Source: JAJVID01 sp035714085
GTDB taxonomy: Bacteria > Acidobacteriota > Blastocatellia > RBC074
Reading direction: 5' to 3'
Assembly (NCBI GenBank): GCA_035714085.1
Contig: DASTMP010000358.1
Location: 1 to 64,000, forward strand
DNA length: 64,000 nucleotides
Shown here one piece after another: positions 43,813 through 52,148 of the stretch (positions are counted from its first letter, which is position 1; every line of letters starts with the position of its first letter). The position numbers and the translations under genes were made by a program. The notes under the pieces were generated by a model. It was not told the origin of the DNA and did no database searches. It saw nothing but the letters and a program-made list of their open reading frames with translations.

Positions 43813-46800
43813 ATGAAACTGGCTTATATTTCAAAGGCGGCGCCCGCCCTCTCCGTGATGGTCATTCTAGCGCTCGCGGCCGCGCCGTGGAGCGGTCAAA
43901 GCGCATCGTCAAAAGTGAGGATCTCCATCGTTTCCGACGATGTCCCAGGCCTCGCCGCCAGGCACGGGCTAAATAAACTCGCCGCCGCCCTGAAAGCCAG
44001 AGGCGTCGCCGTTGAGCAGGCCAACAGCTTGGAGACGGTTCGTGGAGAAACGCTGATTGTGGCGGGTCGAGCCGATGCTTCAGGCGCCGCGGCGGTCTTG
44101 AGCAAATCTTTGGGCGTTGCGCCGCCGGAAGGCGCCGAGTCGCTGCTGATCCGCCGGACCAAGTGGAATGGGAAGGCAACATTGCTTGTGAGCGGGGCCG
44201 ACGATCGTGGTTTGATGTATGCGCTACTGGATGTGGCTGACCGTGTCGGTTGGGCTGCAGATCCGAATAACCCGCTTGGCGAAGTCCGGGATGCGGCGGA
44301 GAAGCCTTACGTGGCCGAGCGCGGCGTTTCCATCTACACCATGCAGCAGGCCGATTTCGAGAGACGCTTCTTCAATGAAGAGTACTGGACCAGGTACTTT
44401 GACATGCTGGCCCGCGATCGGTTCAACACCTTCATCTTGATCTTCGGATACGAGAATGCGGGCTACTTCGCCCCGGCCTATCCTTACTTTTTAGATGTCG
44501 AAGGCTTTCCCGATGTCCGCGTCGTGGGGCTGACGAAAGAACAGCAGCAGCGCAATCTCAAGATGCTCAACCGGCTGATCGAGATGGCGCGCGAGCGGGG
44601 GCTGGATTTCACCGCCGGTCTTTGGGATCACATCTATCGAGGGGGTGTGCAATCGGGCGGCGTCGAAGATGCGGAGCCAGGGAAGCCCAGGCCAGGGATC
44701 GTGACCGGGTTGACGGAAAAGGACCTGATGACTTATCACAAAGCGGCGTTGGCGAAGTTCCTCAAGCTGGTACCCAACCTGCATGCCGTCCAGTTTCGCA
44801 TGCACAGCGAGTCGGGCCTCAAAAAGGAAGAGATGCCCGCGTTCTGGAAGGGTATCTATCAGGTCATGAAAGATTATGGCCCGAACGTTTTGTTCGACGC
44901 GCGGATCAAAGATTTTCCCGACTCGTTGATTGATATGGCCCTCGAGATGGGCGTCAAGATCAGGCTCAACACTAAGTACTGGGCTGAACAGGTGGGTTTG
45001 CCGTTCCACCCCACACACATCAACAAGCAGAATCAACATGACCGGCGTCATGGTTATGCCGACCTGCTGCGTTACCCGCAGAGGTACGGTATGCAATGGC
45101 AACTCTGGACCGGGGGCACTACACGAGTCTTGCTTTGGGGCGACCCGGAGTATGCGCGGCGGTTTGCCGAGAGCACTCACATCTATGACGGCAGCGGCTT
45201 CGAGGTGAACGAGATGCTGGCCACGAAAATGGCTTCGCATCCGCATGAGATGAAACCGTTCGATTTGCTACGGCCGCAGTACCGCTATTACGACTGGGAG
45301 TTTGAGCGGTACTGGCATTTCTTCCAGGTCTTTGGTCGCCTGGGATATAACCCCGATACCCCGCCGGAGGTCTGGGGTAAAGAGTTTGAGCGACGCTTCG
45401 GCAAAGAGGCGGCGCCGTTTGTGGAGCAAGCCTTGCACCGCGCCAGTTGGGTATTGCCAATGGCTCAGGCTTACAACTTTCCGTACAACCGCTTCCCGAC
45501 GACCAGAGGCTGGGTAGAAAAACAACGCCGCGAAGACTTGCCTGCCTATGCCAAAGCCGAGCCTAGCGACACCGAGCAGTTCCTGAGCATGGAAGAAGCA
45601 GCGCGGAATCTTCTGGAAGGGAAAGACTCGGCAAAGCGTCATCCGCTCAGAACCAGTCAATGGTTCGCGCAGGCGTCGGCGGACGTCCTGAGATTGGTGG
45701 GGGAGGCGGAGAGTCGTGTAGGCCAAAATCGCAACAAGGAGTTCAATTCGACGATGGTCGATTTGAAAATCCTGGCCAACCTGGCCTTGTATCATTCACG
45801 CAGAATTCACGCCGGGCTCAGTTATGCCCTGTTCAAGCAGTCGCAGGACGCGACTGCCCTCGATGACGCCATCGCGCGCGAGGGACTGGCGATTCAAGCC
45901 TGGGAGAAGCTCGTCGAGGCGGCTGGGGATGTCTATAGCGACGATCTGATGATGGGACTACCCAGTTCGGGCCTCTCCGGTCATTGGAGGGATGAGTTGG
46001 TCGAATTGAAGAAGGGCTTGAAAGCGCTGCAACAGGAGAGGGAGAGTATCCCCCCGGCCGCCACGCGGAACAACGCCTCGGTTGCCCGCTTTTTGACACG
46101 CAAACCTGCGCCTGGTGATGACGGCGAACCGCCGACGCTGACGAGCCGGCCTGTGACTAGCGCCCCGGCGGAAAAGCCTTTGACCGTCACCGCTGAGGCG
46201 CGAGATCAATCCGGGATCAAGTCCGTCCGCCTGCGTTACCGTAGCGTCAACCAGTATCAGGATTACCGGACTCTGGAGATGACGCCAACGGGGACGAGAG
46301 ACCAGTACCAAGCGGTCATTCCCGCCGAGCAAGTCCTCCCACAGTGGGACTTGATGTACTTCATCGAAGCGATTGACAACCAGGGTAATGGGACAATCTA
46401 TCCAGACTTGGAGAAGGAAACGCCTTACGTCGTCGTCAAGTTACAACGAAGTGGCTCACAGAGCCGACAGTCCGGATCGGAAGTGGAAAGAACATCAACA
46501 GCGACGGAAACGCAGGTCGCAGACCAGGCGGTCAGACGCGCCGCTTTCCTGAAGCTGATTGACCGTCCTCGCGCGCCGCTTTCGCCGGAGGCGCAAGAAT
46601 TGGGCGACACTGACGGCCTGACGCAAACGCATTTCACCTTTGCTGCGGATGCGGAGCAACGCGTGCCGGGAATCCTTGTGAAGCAGCCCAAATCCGTGGG
46701 CCGGCGTCCGGTGGTTATTGCGCTGCACGGCACGGGCGGCAATAAAGAGGGTCAACTGGCGCTCTTGAAGGAACTGGCCGGGATGGGCTTCATCGGTGTG

Positions 46801-47487
46801 GCGATCGACGGCCGCTACCACGGCGAGCGCTCCAAAGCGGGCAAGGGCTCTGCGGATTACAATGAGGCTATCCTGCGCGCTTACCGAACTGGCCATGAGC
46901 ATCCTTTTCTTTACGACACCGTGTGGGATGTCTTGAGGCTCATCGATTACCTGGAGACGCGCGCGGATGTTGACGCGAAGCGCATAGGACTGATCGGATT
47001 TTCCAAAGGCGGCATGGAGACCTACATGGCTGCAGCCGTTGACCCGCGTGTCGCCGTCGCCGTGCCGTGCATCGGCGTGCAGAGTTTCCGCTGGGCGTTA
47101 GACAACAACTCCTGGCGGTCGCGCGTGGAGACTTTCCAGTCCGCTCTCAACAGCGCCGCCAAAGACGAAGGCGTGGTGGAAATCAACGCAGATTTCGTGC
47201 GCAAGCTTTATGACCGCGTGGTTCCCGGAGTCTACAGTGAGTTTGATGGGCCGGGAATGCTGCCGCTCATCGCGCCCCGACCGCTGCTGGTGATCAACGG
47301 CGATTCAGACCCGCGAACGCCGATGCCTGGCGTGACGGAATGCGCCACACGCGCGCGTCAGGCCTTTGCCAAAGCGGGCGCCGAAGAAAAATTCCAACTG
47401 CTCATTCAAGAGAAGACTGGCCACGCCGTTACGCCCTCTGCTCGTCAGGCGGCGATAGCGTGGTTCGCGAAGTGGCTAAAACCATAA
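43813..47487 (+). CDS. 1224-aa fusion: GH67/GH20-like glycosidase region plus alpha/beta-hydrolase esterase
   Basis: Signal peptide to about residue 30. Residues 35-150 resemble the small N-terminal domain of alpha-glucuronidases and GH20 enzymes (GETLIVAGRADASGAAAVLS, DDRGLMYALLDVADRVGW). Residues 165-560 are a TIM-barrel-like region (ERGVSIYTMQQADFERR, FTAGLWDHIYRGG). Residues 560-770 are helical. Residues about 800-870 form an Ig-like module (PLTVTAEARDQSGIKSVRLR). Residues 950-1224 are an alpha/beta hydrolase with VVIALHGTGGN, nucleophile Ser1064 in GFSKGG, acid in INGDSDPRTP and a His in KTGHAV. One protein could remove both a uronic acid or acetylhexosamine and an ester, typical of xylan or pectin side chains. 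Substrate is inference. Confidence 0.8.
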   Translation: MKLAYISKAAPALSVMVILALAAAPWSGQSASSKVRISIVSDDVPGLAARHGLNKLAAALKARGVAVEQANSLETVRGETLIVAGRADASGAAAVLSKSLGVAPPEGAESLLIRRTKWNGKATLLVSGADDRGLMYALLDVADRVGWAADPNNPLGEVRDAAEKPYVAERGVSIYTMQQADFERRFFNEEYWTRYFDMLARDRFNTFILIFGYENAGYFAPAYPYFLDVEGFPDVRVVGLTKEQQQRNLKMLNRLIEMARERGLDFTAGLWDHIYRGGVQSGGVEDAEPGKPRPGIVTGLTEKDLMTYHKAALAKFLKLVPNLHAVQFRMHSESGLKKEEMPAFWKGIYQVMKDYGPNVLFDARIKDFPDSLIDMALEMGVKIRLNTKYWAEQVGLPFHPTHINKQNQHDRRHGYADLLRYPQRYGMQWQLWTGGTTRVLLWGDPEYARRFAESTHIYDGSGFEVNEMLATKMASHPHEMKPFDLLRPQYRYYDWEFERYWHFFQVFGRLGYNPDTPPEVWGKEFERRFGKEAAPFVEQALHRASWVLPMAQAYNFPYNRFPTTRGWVEKQRREDLPAYAKAEPSDTEQFLSMEEAARNLLEGKDSAKRHPLRTSQWFAQASADVLRLVGEAESRVGQNRNKEFNSTMVDLKILANLALYHSRRIHAGLSYALFKQSQDATALDDAIAREGLAIQAWEKLVEAAGDVYSDDLMMGLPSSGLSGHWRDELVELKKGLKALQQERESIPPAATRNNASVARFLTRKPAPGDDGEPPTLTSRPVTSAPAEKPLTVTAEARDQSGIKSVRLRYRSVNQYQDYRTLEMTPTGTRDQYQAVIPAEQVLPQWDLMYFIEAIDNQGNGTIYPDLEKETPYVVVKLQRSGSQSRQSGSEVERTSTATETQVADQAVRRAAFLKLIDRPRAPLSPEAQELGDTDGLTQTHFTFAADAEQRVPGILVKQPKSVGRRPVVIALHGTGGNKEGQLALLKELAGMGFIGVAIDGRYHGERSKAGKGSADYNEAILRAYRTGHEHPFLYDTVWDVLRLIDYLETRADVDAKRIGLIGFSKGGMETYMAAAVDPRVAVAVPCIGVQSFRWALDNNSWRSRVETFQSALNSAAKDEGVVEINADFVRKLYDRVVPGVYSEFDGPGMLPLIAPRPLLVINGDSDPRTPMPGVTECATRARQAFAKAGAEEKFQLLIQEKTGHAVTPSARQAAIAWFAKWLKP

Positions 47488-47499
47488 GGAGCGCACGCC

Positions 47500-49056
47500 A
47501 TGCAGAAATCGGAGAAAAGAGTAAAACGCTCATCACGACGCAACTTCTTGAAAGGAGTCACGGCCATCTCCGTGGCCGGTGTTGGCAGTCATTCGGTCTC
47601 GGCGAGCGGAGTGGATAGGGAATCTACGACCGCATCGCCATTCACATCACAGGCGCAGGCCAACGGGAAGTTCATAGCTATTCAAGTCGGAGCAGTCTCC
47701 TTCGTGGATGAAGGCGTGGATAAGGTTCTCGATATTTTTCAGGAGCGGGCGCGAATTAACGCGCTGATGCTCGCCGTCTTCACTTACGGTCGCGGCATTG
47801 CGGGTCGCCAGACGCCGGGACAACCTTTGCCAGATCACGGCGCGCAGGAGTACGACACCAAAACCTTTTACGGCGGGAGCTACGCCGCGCTACATCCGGA
47901 GTACTACGACAAAACGATCCTCAAAAATCTGCGCGCGCCTGATCTCGGGGATTTCGATTTGCTCGCCGCCGTCGTACCTAAAGCAAAAGCGCGTGGCATG
48001 CGGAGCTATTGCTGGTTCGAAGATGTCTACAACCCGCGATTGATCGCGAACTTCGAGAAGGTCGCGGAGATGGACATTTACGGTCGGCGTACCGGCCAGG
48101 CTTGTTTGAATAATCCCGATGTTCGTTATTTCCTCAACTCGCTGGTCGAGGACTACATCAAGTCTCATGAGATTGACGGAATTATGTGGGGCTCGGAGCG
48201 ACAGGGGCCGCTCAACAATGCGATCGGCTCGCGCCACGGCGGATTCAATGGTCGCTCGACTCTTACCTGTTTTTGCGAGCACTGCCGAGCTAAGGGGCGC
48301 GATCGCGGTATCAGTGTGGAACGGGCGCGGGAGGGCCTGATCGAATTGGATAAATTCGCGCGCGCCGCCCACACCGGCGCCCGACCGGGCGACGGCTATT
48401 TCGTTACCTTCTGGCGCTTGCTGCTGAACTACCCGGAAATTCTGGCCTGGGAGAAACTCTGGACCGACAGCAAAGATGAGATTTATGGCGATATTTACGG
48501 AACCGCCAAAGGCATCAACAACCGCATTCAAGTCGGCTGGCACATCTGGCACAACAATTCCTTCAGCCCCTTCTTCCGCGCCGAGCAGGACTACGCTAAG
48601 CTCCGTCAGACTTCGGATTATCTGAAGGTGGTGATCTACAACAACTGCGGCGGCCCGCGCCTTCAACAATACCTGAAGAATATCCATTCGACCATTTTCC
48701 GTGACGCCAAACCGGAGGAGGCGCTCGCCATGCATTACCGCATCATGGGTTACGGGGACGAAGCAAGCTTCGATAAATTGCCTGCAGCCGGCCTCTCGGC
48801 GGATTACGTCGCGCGGGAGACCAAACGGGCGGTGGCAGGCGTGCGCGGCGAGATCGCGATCTATCCTGGCATCGACATCGATATCCCAACAGATCAGAGC
48901 GAGAAGAAGACACAGCCATCAGATGTCAGGGCAGCGGTGAAGGCGGCGCTGACTTCGGGCGCGGCGGGAGTGATCCTCTCACGCAAATACTCTGAAATGA
49001 AACTTGCCAATCTGGCCGCCGCGGGCGAAGCGCTCAAAGACATGGGGATCGTATAG
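47500..49056 (+). CDS. Tat-exported GHL6-like TIM-barrel glycosidase
   Basis: 518 aa, 12 bases after the fusion gene, with AAGGAG before ATG 47500. SSRRNFLKGVTAISVAG is a Tat signal. The TIM barrel (about 57-470) includes MRSYCWFEDVYNP, DGIMWGSERQGPLNN and Cys257-x-Cys259-x2-Cys262 (CFCEHC), the same cluster as in the 40521 protein, though the overall sequences differ strongly. It lacks the C-terminal trimerisation domain of that paralogue. End of the degradation locus. Confidence 0.8.
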   Translation: MQKSEKRVKRSSRRNFLKGVTAISVAGVGSHSVSASGVDRESTTASPFTSQAQANGKFIAIQVGAVSFVDEGVDKVLDIFQERARINALMLAVFTYGRGIAGRQTPGQPLPDHGAQEYDTKTFYGGSYAALHPEYYDKTILKNLRAPDLGDFDLLAAVVPKAKARGMRSYCWFEDVYNPRLIANFEKVAEMDIYGRRTGQACLNNPDVRYFLNSLVEDYIKSHEIDGIMWGSERQGPLNNAIGSRHGGFNGRSTLTCFCEHCRAKGRDRGISVERAREGLIELDKFARAAHTGARPGDGYFVTFWRLLLNYPEILAWEKLWTDSKDEIYGDIYGTAKGINNRIQVGWHIWHNNSFSPFFRAEQDYAKLRQTSDYLKVVIYNNCGGPRLQQYLKNIHSTIFRDAKPEEALAMHYRIMGYGDEASFDKLPAAGLSADYVARETKRAVAGVRGEIAIYPGIDIDIPTDQSEKKTQPSDVRAAVKAALTSGAAGVILSRKYSEMKLANLAAAGEALKDMGIV

Positions 49057-49410
49057 TCAATCCCAGATAAGGCCATTAATCTCACACACGACGAGCGGCG
49101 AAAGCGGCCAGCTTTTGCGCGAGCGATACGGGCGCGAGGCTGCGGTCATCATTCGCATCAGAGCCGCGCCAATCCTCGCGACTGAGCGCTCACCCTGGGT
49201 CTAATCTTCCGCGGATCGTTTGATAAGTCGTTTATCTTCCTTTTATGCTTTCTGCGATAATTTCACTGCGCTGTTAGATTAATTCGCAATCGACGGCGCG
49301 AGGCTGTGATCGGTGGGGCGTCGGGACCGCTCCCGACTGAGCAAGGTGAATTTAGAAGGCAATCCATTCAATAACGACAACACCACACATCATTTAATGG
49401 GGATAATACG
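49057..49410. other. Intergenic region between the degradation locus and the efflux operon
   Basis: No gene. GTCGGGA-CCGC-TCCCGAC at 49320-49337 is a perfect 7-bp stem with a tetraloop. The phrase GGCGCGAGGCTG occurs twice (about 49130 and 49298). Confidence 0.5.
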
Positions 49411-50745
49411 TTGAATCAACTCTCTGCCAGCTCTGTTGGCGGCTTTCTGCGCCGGCGCCTGCGAACATTTTTGCAGGGCGTAGCTTTCGGCGCGGCGCTC
49501 TGCGCGTCTGTGGCGGCTCAACCGTCGCCCACGCCCCTGACACTTGCCGAGTGCATACATTTGGCCGAGTCTGCGCCGAACGCGATTAGCGTCGCCGAGC
49601 AGGAAAGTCAGATCGCCATCCGAGACGTCTCGCAGGCGCGCGCCGGTCTTCTGCCGCAAATGGAAATCCAAAATGGGTTTGTTTACGCCAGCCCGCGCCT
49701 GGATGATCCGTCCACCTTCGGTTTCATCTCCCTCAACGGCATTCGTCAGTACACGAACCTCTGGACGATCACGCAGGAGGCCGACACTTCAGGCAGGTTG
49801 CGCGCCGAACTTCAGCGCGCGCGCGCCAATCAGCAGATCAAACGCGTCGACATCGAGATCGCCCGGCGTGATCTGAGGCATGGGGTCACGATCGCGTATT
49901 ACCGGTTATTGCTGACCCGTCATCTGGTGACCGTCATCAGTGACGCGCTCAAGGAAAACAAAATCTTTGAACAGCGCGCCGAACTGCTTTTTCAAAACGG
50001 CGAAGCGGCCCGCGCCGACGTCGTCAAGGCATCGGCGCAGGCGGCGTTTTTGCGGCAGGCGCTCACGGCCGCGGAGTTGGAAGCGAAGCTGGCGAATCAG
50101 GAACTCGCCTCCTTCTGGACAAATGGCGTGAACGACGCTCTGATCATCGCCGACGCGCTCGATGAACCGCTTCCCGCGCCGGAAAACGAGATTGAGGCGG
50201 ACCGACCGGCGCCGTACTTGAAGCGGCCCGAATTCAATCTGTTTGACGCCGAGCGGTATGGCTTCCAGGCGGACGAGAAACGCGCCCGTTCGTTGCTCCT
50301 GCCACAGCTCGGATTCGTTTTTCAATATGGACTCGATTCAACGGCGCTGCGGTTTAATGACCGCGGATACGCCGCATACATCAACCTTCGCATTCCGGTC
50401 TTTGATTGGTTCCGCGCGCGCGGCCAGATGCGGCAGTTTCATACGCGCATCGAGCAGGTTGAGACCAATCGGGCGATCTCGGAGCGGACGTTCTCGCGCG
50501 AATACCAGGGCGCGCTGGCTCGCGTCAAGGATCTCTTCACGCAGATCGCGCAGACCCGGGAGCAGGTCCGTTTGGCCGAAGAGGATTTGAACTTGAGCCG
50601 CGTTCGGTATGAGGGCGGCGAGGGGGCGGCGCTCGACGTCGTAACGGCGCAGAACCAACTCTCACAGGCGCGAAATAACTACTACACCAGCGTGGCGAAC
50701 TATTTGAACGCCAGGGCTGATCTGGAGGTGGCTTCCGGCAAATGA
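49411..50745 (+). CDS. TolC-family outer-membrane efflux protein
   Basis: 444 aa; TTG start at 49411, the only reasonable initiator before the signal peptide (FLQGVAFGAALCASVAAQ). Two outer-membrane-factor repeats with long helices (ADVVKASAQAAFLRQALTAA and VVTAQNQLSQARNNYYTSVA) and the barrel strands between. It forms the exit duct of the tripartite pump. Its stop overlaps the fusion-protein start (ATGA). Confidence 0.9.
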   Translation: MNQLSASSVGGFLRRRLRTFLQGVAFGAALCASVAAQPSPTPLTLAECIHLAESAPNAISVAEQESQIAIRDVSQARAGLLPQMEIQNGFVYASPRLDDPSTFGFISLNGIRQYTNLWTITQEADTSGRLRAELQRARANQQIKRVDIEIARRDLRHGVTIAYYRLLLTRHLVTVISDALKENKIFEQRAELLFQNGEAARADVVKASAQAAFLRQALTAAELEAKLANQELASFWTNGVNDALIIADALDEPLPAPENEIEADRPAPYLKRPEFNLFDAERYGFQADEKRARSLLLPQLGFVFQYGLDSTALRFNDRGYAAYINLRIPVFDWFRARGQMRQFHTRIEQVETNRAISERTFSREYQGALARVKDLFTQIAQTREQVRLAEEDLNLSRVRYEGGEGAALDVVTAQNQLSQARNNYYTSVANYLNARADLEVASGK

Positions 50746-52148
50746 AAGATCGTAGAAACAGATTCACTCACGCCAGTCCTTTTGTTTGGTCTATCGCATG
50801 GCCTATCGCCTGCGGCCTGCTAATCGTGGGCTGTAAGGCGCATTCGAAGGAGGAGAGTGACCCGAAGCCCGTGGTCGAAGTGAAAACCGCGAAAGCGGAA
50901 GTCGCCGACCTAGAATTGACTGTGCGGGCGCCCGCAAACATTTTCCCGCGCGAACAGGCCAACATCGCCGCGCGCGTCACCGCGCGTATCGTCAAGCTGA
51001 ACGCGCGCAAGGGAGACGCGGTGGCGGCGGGGCAATTGCTTGCCGCCCTGGAAAATAACGATCTCATCGCGCAACGCGATGAGGCAAAGGCCGCGGTCAC
51101 GGACGCCGAAGCCAACCTGCAAAAGACCGCCGCCGGCACGATCCCCGCCGATATCGAGCGAGCCCGCGGCCAGGTCGCCACGACGAAAGCCGCGCTCGAT
51201 CAATCCCAGAAAATTTACGACCGGCGCAAAGTCCTGTATGAAAAAGGCGCGATCCCGCAGCGCGATCTGCTCCTGAGTGAAACGGAGCTGGCGCAGGCGA
51301 AGACGGCCTACGAAGTGGCGCAAAAATCGCTCGACCTGCTCGAAAGACAGTCGAGCGACAAGGACATTCGCATCGCGCAGAGCCGGTTGGAGCAGGCCAA
51401 AGCCAAACTTGCGGGAATTATCGCCCAACTGGAATTCACCGAGATCCGCAGCCCGTTCGCGGGCGTCATCACCGAACAGATGATGTTTCCAGGAGATATG
51501 GCGAAGCCCGACTCGCCGATCTTCACCGTCATGAATTTATCGGTCGCGGTCGCGCGCGCGCAGGCGCCCGAGGGCGATAGCCACGCCGTGCGGCAGGGAC
51601 AAGCGTGCAGTTTTGCGCCCGTCGATCAAACCGGCGCCGCATTCTCAGGGCGCGTCACGACCATCAATCAGGCCGTCGATCCGGCGCGGCGCACTGTCGA
51701 AATCTGGTGCGAAATAGCCAATCCGCAAATCGGCGGCCAGCGCCGCTTGAAAGGCGGCGATTTCGGCTCGCTCTCCATCACGGTCGGCGCCGCGAGACGA
51801 AGCGTCGTCGTGCCCGTCGCCGCGGTGCAATTCGCCGAAGACGGGAAAAAGGGCACGGTCATGGTCGTCGACGACAAAAACATCGCGCACGCGAAGGAGG
51901 TGGAAACGGGTGAAACGGTCGGCGGAAAAGTGCGGATCGTCGAAGGGTTGAACGGCGGCGAAACGGTCATCGTCGAGGGCGGTTACGGTCTGCCCGACAA
52001 GACCGAGGTGCGAAACAAAGAAGAGAAAGAGGAGAAAGACGCGGACAAGGACGAAAAGGGCGACAAGGACGAAAAAGGCGAAAAGGACGACAAGAAGGAC
52101 GAAAAGGGCGATAAGAAGGGCGACAAGAAGGAAGAGGGGAAGAAATGA
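50742..52148 (+). CDS. RND efflux membrane-fusion lipoprotein with charged C-terminal tail
   Basis: 468 aa. Lipobox LIVGC at about 27-31. Lipoyl-like halves, a helical hairpin (about 95-220), a beta-barrel domain and the conserved FTEIRSPFAGVITEQMM. Links pump and TolC duct. The last 44 residues are an unusual Lys/Asp/Glu repeat (KDEKGDKDEKGEKDDKKDEK) with no hydrophobic residue, encoded by short imperfect repeats at about 52018-52140. Stop overlaps the pump start. Confidence 0.9.
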   Translation: MKDRRNRFTHASPFVWSIAWPIACGLLIVGCKAHSKEESDPKPVVEVKTAKAEVADLELTVRAPANIFPREQANIAARVTARIVKLNARKGDAVAAGQLLAALENNDLIAQRDEAKAAVTDAEANLQKTAAGTIPADIERARGQVATTKAALDQSQKIYDRRKVLYEKGAIPQRDLLLSETELAQAKTAYEVAQKSLDLLERQSSDKDIRIAQSRLEQAKAKLAGIIAQLEFTEIRSPFAGVITEQMMFPGDMAKPDSPIFTVMNLSVAVARAQAPEGDSHAVRQGQACSFAPVDQTGAAFSGRVTTINQAVDPARRTVEIWCEIANPQIGGQRRLKGGDFGSLSITVGAARRSVVVPVAAVQFAEDGKKGTVMVVDDKNIAHAKEVETGETVGGKVRIVEGLNGGETVIVEGGYGLPDKTEVRNKEEKEEKDADKDEKGDKDEKGEKDDKKDEKGDKKGDKKEEGKK

